Of a stretch of DNA of 64,000 bases, positions 43,814 to 52,371 are shown in pieces (within the stretch, counting starts at the first letter, position 1; each line of letters begins with the position of its first letter). A model generated the notes under the pieces. That model did not search any database, had not been told where the DNA came from, and saw only the letters and a list, made by a program, of their open reading frames with translations. The stretch is from Catellatospora coxensis (GTDB lineage Bacteria; Actinomycetota; Actinomycetes; Mycobacteriales; Micromonosporaceae). Location of the stretch: NCBI RefSeq assembly GCF_016862635.1, contig NZ_BONI01000012.1:1-64000 (forward strand), in the 5' to 3' direction. A program made the translations under genes and the position numbers.

Positions 43814-44428
43814 ATGACGACGCTGCATCGCCAGCCCGGTAGCGCAGGCGACTTCATCGCGTCGTTCGTCCCCGAAGACGTGATCGCGCAGACGGCCCGC
43901 GGACTGGCCGTCGAGGTGGGTCTGCAGCCGGTCGCGCCGGCGGTCGGCGCGGCGCTGCGCATGCTGGCCGGGGCCTGTGCGGCGAAGGCGGTCGTCGAGA
44001 TCGGCACCGGCACCGGGGTCAGCGGCCTGTGGCTGCTGCGCGGGATGCGCGCCGACGGCGTGCTGACCACCATCGACCGCGAGTCCGAGCACCAGCGTAT
44101 GGCGCGGCGGCTGTTCACGGAGGCCGGCTTCTCCGCCTCGCGGGCCCGGGTGATCACCGGCCGGGCACTGGAGGTGCTGCCCCGGCTCGCCGACGGCGCC
44201 TACGACCTGATCTTCGTCGACGCCGACCCGACCGAGTACGCCGCGTTCATGGACGCCGCCGCCCGGCTGCTGCGGCCTGGTGGCGTGGTCGTCCTGCACG
44301 GCGTCCTGACCAGCGGCCGCGACGTCTTCACGGTCCGCGACCTGGCCTACGCCGTACGCGACGACGACACCTGGCAGCCCGCCCTGCTCCCCCTCGGCGA
44401 AGGCCTCCTCGCCGCCGTGAAGTCCTGA
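43814..44428 (+). CDS. O-methyltransferase family protein (Rv1220c type)
   Basis: A 204-residue SAM-dependent methyltransferase of the CCoAOMT-like family 3. Motif I is VVEIGTGTGVSG (about 60-71), with the acidic ribose-binding residue in TTIDRESEH, and DLIFVDADP provides the metal-site aspartates. The substrate is unknown. It has the same position relative to htrA as in M. tuberculosis and is divergent from it. Confidence 0.88.
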   Translation: MTTLHRQPGSAGDFIASFVPEDVIAQTARGLAVEVGLQPVAPAVGAALRMLAGACAAKAVVEIGTGTGVSGLWLLRGMRADGVLTTIDRESEHQRMARRLFTEAGFSASRARVITGRALEVLPRLADGAYDLIFVDADPTEYAAFMDAAARLLRPGGVVVLHGVLTSGRDVFTVRDLAYAVRDDDTWQPALLPLGEGLLAAVKS

Positions 44429-44452
44429 CCCCGTTCGCAACAGGTGGGCGGG

Positions 44453-45907
44453 TCAGGAGACGGTGGTGAGCCAGCGGACGAGGGTGCGTACGCCCCAGCC
44501 GGTCGCGCCCTTGGTGAGCTCGGCGTCGGGGGACGCGGACCAGGCGGGCGAGGACATGTCGATGTGCACCCACCGGTCGCGCAGGCTGCCCGCGAACTCG
44601 CGCAGGTAGAGCGCCGCCGTGATCGTCCCCGGGTTGCCCGCCGCGTTGTCCAGGTCGGCGATGTCCGAGGACACGTCCCCGGCGTACTCCTCCGCCAGCG
44701 GCAGCCGCCACACCGGCTCCCCGGCCGCGGCGCCCGCCGCGGTGAAGCCGCCGATCAGCTCCTCGTTGGCGCTGAACAGGGCGGCGGTCTTCTTGCCGAG
44801 CGCGATCCGCGAGGCGCCGGTCAGCGTGGCGAGGTCGATCAGCAGGTCGGGGCCGAGGTTCTCCACCGCGTACGCCATGGCGTCGCCGAGCACGACCCGG
44901 CCCTCGGCGTCGGTGCTGCGCACCTCGGAGGTGAGGCCGCCGTAGTGGGTGACCACGTCGCCGGAGCGCCAGGCGCTGCCGGAGACCATGTTCTCGGCCA
45001 GCGGGGCGAGCGCGGTGACGCGCACCGGCAGGCCCAGGTCGGCGACGGCGAGCAGCGCGCCGACGACCGCGGCCGCGCCGCCCATGTCCTTGCGCATCAG
45101 CTGCATGGCGTCGTTGGGCTTGATGTCGATGCCGCCGGTGTCGTACGTGATGCCCTTGCCGACCAGCACCACGTGCTTCGTCGCGCCCTCGGGCGACCAG
45201 CTCAGCTCCAGCAGGCGGGGTTCGTTCACGGAGCCGCCGCCGACGGCGAGGATGCCGCCGAAGCCCTCGGCCTCCAGCTGGTCGCGCTCGCGCACGGTGA
45301 CCGTCACGCCGTCGCCGACGCGCTCGCGCACCTGGCGTACGAACCATTCGGGTGTCTTGGTCAGCGACGGGGTGTTGGTGAGGTCCCGGGCGAACCGGGT
45401 GTGCCCGGCCACGACGCGGGTCGTCGCGAGCACGGCCTCCCGCTCGGGGCTGCCCGCGACGGCGACGACGACCTCGGTCAGCTTCGGCGTGGCCTCGGGC
45501 TTCTCCTCCGCGACGCGGAACCGGTACGACGCCAGCCACAGGCCCTCGGCCAGGCCGCGCAGCGCGGCGTCGGTCAGGTCGGCGGGAGCGAGCACGGTGA
45601 GCACCGACTCCTTGGCCGCGGCACGGGCCAGCGCGGCGCCGGCCGCCCGCCAGCCCGGCTCGTCACCGGAGCCGACTCCGACCAGCAGCGCCTTCGACGG
45701 CTCACGCAGCGGCCGCGGCAGCGTCTGGAGGGCGCCGGCCGAGCCCTTGTGCTCGGTCGCGGCGAGGAATGCGTCCACCTCGGCGGCGACGTCGGAGGGC
45801 AGCACCGCGAGCGGTGTGCCCGCCGTGGACTCGCCCTCGGCGGTGCCCACCGGGCACGCGACGGTTCCGGCGAGATCCGCCGCGCCGTCCAGTCGAATCG
45901 AGATCAT
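44453..45907 (-). CDS. pepA: Leucyl aminopeptidase (M17)
   Basis: A 484-residue cytosolic dizinc aminopeptidase. The C-terminal catalytic domain has the metal ligands in GKGITYDTGGIDIK and DMGGAAAV, and the signature STDAEGRVVLGDAM (NTDAEGRL in most members, with Ser for Asn here). The N-terminal alpha/beta domain is of normal size. It removes N-terminal residues from peptides and dipeptides such as Cys-Gly. It converges on the methyltransferase gene with 24 bases between stops. The 282 bases upstream (45908-46189) hold no gene, only GC-rich dyads. Confidence 0.93.
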   Translation of the reverse strand: MISIRLDGAADLAGTVACPVGTAEGESTAGTPLAVLPSDVAAEVDAFLAATEHKGSAGALQTLPRPLREPSKALLVGVGSGDEPGWRAAGAALARAAAKESVLTVLAPADLTDAALRGLAEGLWLASYRFRVAEEKPEATPKLTEVVVAVAGSPEREAVLATTRVVAGHTRFARDLTNTPSLTKTPEWFVRQVRERVGDGVTVTVRERDQLEAEGFGGILAVGGGSVNEPRLLELSWSPEGATKHVVLVGKGITYDTGGIDIKPNDAMQLMRKDMGGAAAVVGALLAVADLGLPVRVTALAPLAENMVSGSAWRSGDVVTHYGGLTSEVRSTDAEGRVVLGDAMAYAVENLGPDLLIDLATLTGASRIALGKKTAALFSANEELIGGFTAAGAAAGEPVWRLPLAEEYAGDVSSDIADLDNAAGNPGTITAALYLREFAGSLRDRWVHIDMSSPAWSASPDAELTKGATGWGVRTLVRWLTTVS

Positions 45908-46158
45908 CCCTGCCCCTTCACTGGCTGTGCCGCCGACGCCCCACCGGCCGCCGACCGCCTGACCCTATCGCGCCGCCTCCGGCGCCGGCCGCGACGGAGG
46001 CGTAGGCCCGTGCCCGCCCGGTAGCGGCGCGCCGCCGCGCGGCATACCGGGGTCCAGGACACGTTCCCGCTGGTCAGGAGTGGGTGATGCAATGGGGGTG
46101 TGGTGGCTGCGCGCCACGCCCGGGGCGTGGCACGTGATGCCGGGAGGGATGGGTTGGA

Positions 46159-46180
46159 CGGCCGGGGTGGTGCCCGGCCG
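46159..46180 (-). terminator. Terminator of the DUF3117 gene
   Basis: CGGCCGGG/CCCGGCCG with a 6-base loop lies 9 bases beyond the DUF3117 stop. A second 8-bp hairpin, GCCACGCC/GGCGTGGC, follows at 46113-46131. No clear T-run is present. Confidence 0.5.
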
Positions 46181-46189
46181 GTCCCGATG

Positions 46190-46357
46190 TCAGCCGACGG
46201 CCAGTTTGAGGGCCTCGCCGAGAGCGGTGGCCTCGTCTGGTGTCATCTCCACCACAAGCCGCCCGCCGCCTTCCAGCGGCACGCGCATGACGATTCCCCG
46301 GCCCTCTTTGGTGACCTCCAGCGGACCGTCGCCCGTCCGCGGCTTCATCGCCGCCAT
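46190..46357 (-). CDS. DUF3117 small protein
   Basis: A 55-residue protein, MAAMKPRTGDGPLEVT at the start and ALGEALKLAVG at the end, matching the actinobacterial DUF3117 family of short conserved proteins. The family is nearly invariant and of unknown function. The ATG at 46357 is preceded by GGGGAG at a spacing of six. The gene is easily missed because of its size. The 287 bases upstream to 46644 contain no gene but include a candidate operator for the PaaX-like gene. Confidence 0.92.
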   Translation of the reverse strand: MAAMKPRTGDGPLEVTKEGRGIVMRVPLEGGGRLVVEMTPDEATALGEALKLAVG

Positions 46358-46595
46358 GTGTGTCTCCCCTCAGACTTGCCAGACCTGCACCCGGGTGGAA
46401 TGCAAGACTTGGCGGGTCTCCCCGCCTGCTCCGCCGACGAAACCTCGCGACGGCTGCCGATGCAGCCTGCCCGCGACGCGCCGTCTTCGTACGCCGTCCG
46501 GCACCGCGTGTGGTTTGGGTGGGGCCACACGAACGGGTGCCGACCAATGATTTTCCCTGATGGACTCCGCTAAGCCCAAACCGGGCCGGTCACGG

Positions 46596-46634
46596 TGTGA
46601 CATCATCTCGCCAGCACAGTTCACATCTGTCACA
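46596..46634 (+). promoter_or_regulatory. Candidate operator of the PaaX-like regulator
   Basis: TGTGACA at 46596-46602 and TGTCACA at 46628-46634 form a dyad with 25 bases between, ending 10 bases before the start codon. Starts are 32 bases apart, about three helical turns. Autoregulation by the PaaX-like protein is an inference. Confidence 0.4.
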
Positions 46635-46644
46635 ATCACCCCTC

Positions 46645-47436
46645 ATGCAGGCCCGTTCCGCACTCTTCGACCTCTACGGCGATCACCTGCGGCAACGTGG
46701 TGGCAGAGCCGCCATCGCGGCCCTGATCCGGCTGCTCGCGCCGCTCGGCATCGCCGCACCGGCGGTACGTACCGCGGTGTCCCGCATGGTGCGACAAGGC
46801 TGGCTCGCCCCGGTGCGACTGCCCGCCGGACCGGGTTACCAGCTCACCCCGCGGGCCGTACGCCGCCTCGACGAGGCCGCCGCCCGCATCTACCGGACCG
46901 GCCGCAGCTCCTGGGACGGCCATTTCGACCTCCTGGTGATCTCCGCCCCGGAAGCCCGCACCGAGCGCGACCGGCTCGCCGCCGAGCTCGCGTTCCTCGG
47001 CTACGGGCGGCTGGAGACCGGGGTCTGGCTCGCCGCCCGGCCCGCGGGCGAGGTCGACCAGTTGCTGGCCGACGCCGGGGTGCGCTTCGAGCGCTTCTCC
47101 GCGGCGCACACCGGCGGGGATACCGGCGCCCGCGAGCTGATCATGAGAGCGTGGAACGTGCCGGCCGTGGGCGCCTCGTACGCCGGGTTCGTGGCGCAGC
47201 TCACGCCGGTGGTCGGCGCGATCACCCGGCTGACCGACGACCGCACCGCGTACGCGGCCCGGTGCGCCCTGGTGCACGCCTGGCGCGCGTTCCTGTTCCG
47301 CGACCCGCAGCTGCCCGCCTCGCTGCTGCCGCCGGACTGGCCGGGCACCGCCGCGGCCGCCTTCTTCGACCGGCAGGCCGCCCGGCTGCGGCCCGCCGCC
47401 GACCGTTTCGTCGACCACTGCCTCAGGGAGAGCTGA
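46645..47436 (+). CDS. PaaX family transcriptional regulator
   Basis: A 263-residue protein. An N-terminal winged helix (about 5-70: FDLYGDHLRQRGG, then VRTAVSRMVRQGWL) matches PaaX repressors, followed by the central PaaX domain (FDLLVISAPEARTERDRLAAELAFLGYGRL) and the C-terminal domain. PaaX proteins repress phenylacetate catabolism and respond to phenylacetyl-CoA. The downstream enoyl-CoA hydratase gene overlaps by one base (TGATG), supporting a link to acyl-CoA metabolism, although no other paa gene is in the window. Confidence 0.87.
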   Translation: MQARSALFDLYGDHLRQRGGRAAIAALIRLLAPLGIAAPAVRTAVSRMVRQGWLAPVRLPAGPGYQLTPRAVRRLDEAAARIYRTGRSSWDGHFDLLVISAPEARTERDRLAAELAFLGYGRLETGVWLAARPAGEVDQLLADAGVRFERFSAAHTGGDTGARELIMRAWNVPAVGASYAGFVAQLTPVVGAITRLTDDRTAYAARCALVHAWRAFLFRDPQLPASLLPPDWPGTAAAAFFDRQAARLRPAADRFVDHCLRES

Positions 47437-48221
47437 TGTCCGCACCGCTGCTCGTCGACCACGCCGAGGGCGTCGTCACCGTCACCATGAACCGCCCCGA
47501 CTCCCTCAACTCGCTCGACATCGCGCTCAAGGTGGCGCTGCGGGACACCTTCCTGGAGCTGGCCGACGACCCGAAGTGCCGTGCCGTGGTGCTGGCGGGC
47601 GCGGGCCGGGGCTTCTGCGTCGGGCAGGACCTGCGCGAGCACATGTCCGCGATGGGCGGCAAGGCTCCCCTGGACACGGTCGAGAAGCACTACAACCCGC
47701 TGGCCCTGGCCCTGGCCGAGCTGCCCAAGCCGGTGATCGCCGCGGTGCGCGGACCGGCCGCGGGCGCGGGCGCGGGTCTGGCCTTCCTGTCCGACCTGCG
47801 CGTCGGCGGCCCGTCGACGTCGTTCCTGATGGCCTTCGCCCGGGTGGGCCTGGCCGCCGACACCGCCGTGTCGTGGACCCTGCCCCGGATGGTCGGCGCG
47901 GCCAAGGCAGCCGAGCTGCTGCTGCTCGCCGAGCCGGTGAAGGCCGACGAGGCCCGCCGGCTCGGGCTGCTGACCAGGCTGGCCGAGGACGACGACCAGG
48001 TGCTGCCGGCGGCGCAGGAGCTGGCGGCCCGGCTGGCGGCCGGCCCGACGGTGGCGTACGGGCAGATCAAGCGCGAGCTGCTGCACGGCGCGACCGGCAC
48101 CCTGGCCGACGCCCTGCTGGTCGAGCTGGCGGCGCAGCAGCGCTCGGGCGGCACCGCCGACCACCGCGAGTCCACGGACGCCTTCGTCAACAAGCGCACG
48201 CCGGTGTTCGAGGGGCGCTAG
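47436..48221 (+). CDS. Enoyl-CoA hydratase/isomerase family protein (PaaG-like)
   Basis: A 261-residue crotonase-fold enzyme. The CoA-binding and oxyanion segments are GAGRGFCVGQDL and GPAAGAGAGLAF, and an Asp in LAADTAVSW sits where PaaG and PaaB carry an acidic residue. The two classical hydratase glutamates are not both present, so isomerase or ring-transforming chemistry of the PaaG type is plausible. It starts on the stop of the PaaX-like gene and is probably controlled by it. It converges on the next gene with 12 bases between. Confidence 0.86.
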   Translation: MSAPLLVDHAEGVVTVTMNRPDSLNSLDIALKVALRDTFLELADDPKCRAVVLAGAGRGFCVGQDLREHMSAMGGKAPLDTVEKHYNPLALALAELPKPVIAAVRGPAAGAGAGLAFLSDLRVGGPSTSFLMAFARVGLAADTAVSWTLPRMVGAAKAAELLLLAEPVKADEARRLGLLTRLAEDDDQVLPAAQELAARLAAGPTVAYGQIKRELLHGATGTLADALLVELAAQQRSGGTADHRESTDAFVNKRTPVFEGR

Positions 48222-48233
48222 TCCCGTGGGCCG

Positions 48234-48434
48234 CTAGTCCTCTTCGGGGTCGAGGGGGGCGACGCCGTCGGTGACGTACGCCGTCATCTGCAGCTCGTCC
48301 CCCGCCGGGGAGACGTATGCGGGCAGCTCGTCCGGGCCCAGCTCGGTGACGTACCGCCAGTACTCCCGGACCGCCTCCTCCGCCGACTCGGCCTCGATCG
48401 GCAACGCCACACTGACCAGCCACTTCCTGCTCAC
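48234..48434 (-). CDS. Small acidic hypothetical protein
   Basis: A 66-residue protein starting MSRKWLVSVALPIEAESAEEAVREYW, read from a GTG, and ending in PLDPEED. It has the beta-alpha pattern of a short ferredoxin-like or dimeric alpha/beta unit. I know no function. It follows the TagI gene by 12 bases on the same strand, so co-transcription is likely. Codon pattern and position support a real gene. Confidence 0.68.
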   Translation of the reverse strand: MSRKWLVSVALPIEAESAEEAVREYWRYVTELGPDELPAYVSPAGDELQMTAYVTDGVAPLDPEED

Positions 48435-48446
48435 CCGCTCATCCCA

Positions 48447-49028
48447 TCACAACGCTCGCGCGGCGACGTGGCAGCCCGCCAGGTGATCGTCGACCATGCC
48501 CGTGGCCTGCATGAGCGCGTACGCCGTGGTGGGTCCGACGAAACGCAGCCCGCGCTTCTTGAGCGCCTTCGCCATCGCCACGGACTCCGCGGAGGTGGCC
48601 GGCACGTCGGCCCGTCCGGCGGGCCGGGGGCGGCTGCCGGGCTCCGGGGCGTACGACCACAGCAGCGCGCTCAGCCCGCCCGGCAGTTCCAGCGCGACCC
48701 GCGCGTTGTGCAGCGTCGCCTCGATCTTGGACCGGTTGCGCACGATCCCGGCGTCGTTCAGCAGCCGCTCCACGTCGGCCGGCCCGAACGCGGCGACGCT
48801 CTCCAGGTGGAACCCGGCGAACGCGGCCCGGAACGCGGGCCGCTTGCGCAGGATCGTGATCCAGGACAGGCCGGATTGGAACGCCTCCAGGCTCACCCGC
48901 TCGAACAATGCGTCGTCGCCGCGCAGCGGCGTGCCCCACTCCTGGTCGTGGTAGACGCGGTACTCCGGCACGCCGGCCGACCACGCGCAGCGTGCCAGCC
49001 CGTCCTCGCCGATGATGAGGTCGCTCAC
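48447..49028 (-). CDS. tag: DNA-3-methyladenine glycosylase I
   Basis: A 193-residue base-excision repair enzyme that removes 3-methyladenine. The HhH-fold TagI features are complete: zinc ligands C14 and H27 (CAWSAGVPEYRVYHDQEWG) and the C-terminal H and C of DDHLAGCHV, the substrate-binding FERVSLEAFQSGLSWITIL segment, and the RFVGPTTAYALMQATGMV helix pair. With the ATL gene at 17129 this is the second alkylation-repair protein in the window. It is divergent from the sterol-desaturase-like gene. Confidence 0.95.
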   Translation of the reverse strand: MSDLIIGEDGLARCAWSAGVPEYRVYHDQEWGTPLRGDDALFERVSLEAFQSGLSWITILRKRPAFRAAFAGFHLESVAAFGPADVERLLNDAGIVRNRSKIEATLHNARVALELPGGLSALLWSYAPEPGSRPRPAGRADVPATSAESVAMAKALKKRGLRFVGPTTAYALMQATGMVDDHLAGCHVAARAL

Positions 49029-49070
49029 CCTCTTGCCCCCTTACGCGAACGCGAATAGCCTTCGGAACCC

Positions 49071-49964
<894 letters not shown>

Positions 49965-49971
49965 GGTCCTA

Positions 49972-50046
49972 GATCGTCTGACTTACCGGGCAATCGTGCG
50001 CATCTTGGACGCGCTTTCACCCACCTGCCAGGCAAGTCAGACGATC
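49972..50046. repeat. 75-nt hairpin repeat between convergent genes, copy 2
   Basis: The arms GATCGTCTGACTTACC and GGCAAGTCAGACGATC pair with one mismatch across a 43-base spacer closely similar to that of copy 1 (33437-33511). Relative to copy 1, bases in the middle of both arms have changed together so that pairing is kept. Confidence 0.85.
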
Positions 50047-50049
50047 ATG

Positions 50050-50652
50050 TCAGGAGGGCCTACGGTAGCGGGCTGTCCGCGCAGCCAACGCCGGCAGGTC
50101 GATCTCGACCGGCCAGGGCTGCTGCGTGCGGAACACCCCGGACGTGTAGTGCGTCGCGTACCGGTACTTGCCCTCCTCTAGCACCAGTTCCGCGAGCGCG
50201 ATGGTGTCGGCGTCGGAATCCGGGACGACCACCCAGTAGAACGGAACACCGGCCCGCGCGTACAGCACGCGCTTGACCTCGGTGTCCCGCAGCGCCGACG
50301 TCGGCGAGACGACCTCGACGACCAGTTGCACCCCGTCCACGGGAAACGGCGAATCGTCGAGATGCGCGGAGGGGTAGACCACGACATCGGGCCGGGGTTC
50401 GTTGTGTTCATCGATGGTGACGGACTGGTCGGTGCCGACCACGTACGCGGTGTCGGGGTTGGCCTCCTCCAGCAACTGTGCGATCCACCGGGCGAACATG
50501 TTGTGGCTGCCTGTGGCGGAGGGGGACACGATGATGCTCCCGTCGATCAGCTCGTACCGCGGGCCGTCTTCCGGGAGCGTGTGAAGGTCGGCGACGGTGT
50601 AGCCGCGGGCACCAGGCCGCAGCTGCGCGAGCTTGGCGACGGCAGCACTCAT
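50050..50652 (-). CDS. Uma2 family (DUF820) endonuclease-fold protein
   Basis: A 200-residue protein of the Uma2/DUF820 family with a PD-(D/E)XK nuclease fold. Motifs include YELIDGSIIVSPS, RPDVVVYPS and LVVEVVSPTS followed by EVKRVLY, giving the Asp, Glu and Lys of the presumed metal site. The role is unknown; the family is highly expanded in cyanobacteria and actinomycetes. The ATG at 50652 has a GGAGGGG site five bases upstream, better than the GTG at 50688. No partner restriction or defence gene is adjacent. Confidence 0.88.
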   Translation of the reverse strand: MSAAVAKLAQLRPGARGYTVADLHTLPEDGPRYELIDGSIIVSPSATGSHNMFARWIAQLLEEANPDTAYVVGTDQSVTIDEHNEPRPDVVVYPSAHLDDSPFPVDGVQLVVEVVSPTSALRDTEVKRVLYARAGVPFYWVVVPDSDADTIALAELVLEEGKYRYATHYTSGVFRTQQPWPVEIDLPALAARTARYRRPS

Positions 50653-50753
50653 CGCGTCCCCTCCGGAAGTCGTGGGAGCCACGGTCAAAGGCTACCGTGA
50701 CGGCTCACGATAGAAGGTTTCGCTGATAGAAGGTTTCCCCGCTTGGGGTTCAC

Positions 50754-51230
50754 TCACGGCAGGCGGCCGGATTCGACCATCTTCGCGAAGCGCTTCAGGG
50801 CCTGCTTGAGGCTGACCTTGGAGCCGGGCCACAGCAGCGGCCAGGCCAGCCGGCCCGCGACGCCGCCGGGCAGGTGGAACCACTCGTGCCAGACCACCTG
50901 GGTGCGGTCGCCCGCCATCGGGGTGCACCGCATGACACCCGGGCCGCGCAGCACCTTGCCCTGGTGCACGACCCGCACCTCGTACGGCGGGTCCACTTTG
51001 ACCACGCGCATCTCGTCGCGCAGCACGGCCGGGCCGGCCACGGTGATCGCCTCGATCACGGTGCCCTCGCCGCCGTCACCCTCGACCACCCGCACCTTGG
51101 TCAGCGGGATCCAGTCGCTCTGCCGCTCCCACGCCATGAACGCGGCGAACACCCGCTCCGCGGGCGCGGCCACGATGATCGTCGCGGTGACCTCACCTGC
51201 GCCGGGCGCGGTGGGATCGCCTGCCGTCAC
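50754..51230 (-). CDS. SRPBCC (polyketide cyclase-like) protein
   Basis: A 158-residue START/SRPBCC domain protein: beta-strand EVTATIIVAAPAERVFAAFMAW, the long C-terminal helix SKVSLKQALKRFAKMVE and the hydrophobic pocket between. It may bind a lipid or small hydrophobic ligand; no catalytic residues are evident. Its start overlaps the stop of the DivIVA-like gene (ATGA), so the two are co-translated. Confidence 0.85.
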   Translation of the reverse strand: MTAGDPTAPGAGEVTATIIVAAPAERVFAAFMAWERQSDWIPLTKVRVVEGDGGEGTVIEAITVAGPAVLRDEMRVVKVDPPYEVRVVHQGKVLRGPGVMRCTPMAGDRTQVVWHEWFHLPGGVAGRLAWPLLWPGSKVSLKQALKRFAKMVESGRLP

Positions 51231-51784
51231 CGCCGGACCGGCTCGCCGGCCGGCGCCTCGTCCACCACGGCAGTTGCCGGGTCGGTCTCGTGGTCAGCCT
51301 CGTCGGCGGGCTGGTCGCCGGTCTCCTCGGCGGTCGCGTCGAGCTCGGCCGGGGCGGCGTCCTCCGTCGCGGCCTCGTCGGCCACGCCGGCGGTCTCCTC
51401 GGCCACGGGGGTCGCGGTGACCACGCCCAGCGCGCTGGCACGGGCGCGGGCCAGCGTGTCGGCGTCCTCGACGCGGCCCTCGCGCAGCGCGGTGACCTCG
51501 GCTTCGAGCACCTGGATCAGCTCGCTCTTGTAGCCGATGTCGTACGCCAGCCGGCGCAGCGTCTGGTCGACCTGCGCCATGCGGTATCCGCGCCAGGCCG
51601 GATCGAACGTCGCCCGGGACACGTCGCCCTCGACGAGCGGGCGGTCGGCGGGCAGCGGAGTGGCTCGCTCGTCCGGTTCGGCCGGCGCCAGACCTGGGTC
51701 ACCCCCGGTGACCAGCGTCATCACCCCGAACACCACGGCGCCCACGGTGAGCGCGACGACGATCAGCAGCAGCACGTTGCCCAT
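51227..51784 (-). CDS. DivIVA-domain membrane protein
   Basis: A 185-residue protein with an N-terminal membrane helix (about 2-25), a short linker, a DivIVA-type motif (ATFDPAWRGYRMAQVDQTLRRLAYDIGY) and an acidic Ala/Glu/Asp-rich tail. Similar short proteins are widespread in actinobacteria and may link to polar growth or division; this one is too short for a full coiled-coil DivIVA. The ATG at 51784 gives the family start. Translation is coupled to the SRPBCC gene downstream. Confidence 0.83.
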   Translation of the reverse strand: MGNVLLLIVVALTVGAVVFGVMTLVTGGDPGLAPAEPDERATPLPADRPLVEGDVSRATFDPAWRGYRMAQVDQTLRRLAYDIGYKSELIQVLEAEVTALREGRVEDADTLARARASALGVVTATPVAEETAGVADEAATEDAAPAELDATAEETGDQPADEADHETDPATAVVDEAPAGEPVRR

Positions 51785-51924
51785 GCCCACGATCGTGGCA
51801 CGAAGGGCGCTCCAGCGCGACCCTGCCACCCGAGCTGTCCGGCCCGTGGCACGGGATCCGTCCGGCTCATTACCGGCCGGTAGCGCGGCGCTCGGCCGGG
51901 CGCGCCCGGGAGTGCGCGACGCGG

Positions 51925-52296
51925 TCAGAGCCAGCGCAGCGCGTTCTTCCGCCACGCGTAGAGCAGGCCCAATGCCAGCACGGCCACGAACACGGCCATC
52001 TCGACGACGACCGCGAGGCCCGCCTTTACATAGACGACCGCCCATGGGAACAGGAAGACCGCCTCGACGGCGAACAGCACGTACAGGTACGCGTAGACGT
52101 AATAACGAATCTGCATCTGCGCCCAGCCGCCCTCGACCGGGTCGAGGCCGCACTCGTACGTGTCGAGTTTGCCCTCGGCCGCGCTGGGCCGCGACGGGCG
52201 CAGCAGCCGGTTCGCCGTGTACGCCCCACCGATGATCAGCACACCGACGAGCAGCAGCAACGCCACCGTCGCGTACGCGTCGAGGTAACCGTTCAC
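51925..52296 (-). CDS. nuoA: NADH-quinone oxidoreductase subunit A, detached
   Basis: A 123-residue ND3/NuoA subunit with three transmembrane helices. The conserved loop is present as TYECGLDPV, with the family's quinone-site cysteine. In most genomes nuoA starts the nuo operon; here it is alone, about 39 kb in window coordinates from nuoB and followed by an unrelated gene. It is divergent from the sigma-fusion gene with 75 bases between, and korAB lie 2 kb away. Confidence 0.95.
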   Translation of the reverse strand: MNGYLDAYATVALLLLVGVLIIGGAYTANRLLRPSRPSAAEGKLDTYECGLDPVEGGWAQMQIRYYVYAYLYVLFAVEAVFLFPWAVVYVKAGLAVVVEMAVFVAVLALGLLYAWRKNALRWL

Positions 52297-52371
52297 GACC
52301 GCAGCCTAACGTCTGGCGGTAACAGTTGGGATTCATGCAACCGGGCGGCGGGGCATCGTGTGTGACCCTGC

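Noticed and set aside
50050-50652. Uma2 protein as part of a defence or restriction system
   Set aside because: No methyltransferase, helicase or other defence gene lies beside it, and the family is abundant outside defence islands.
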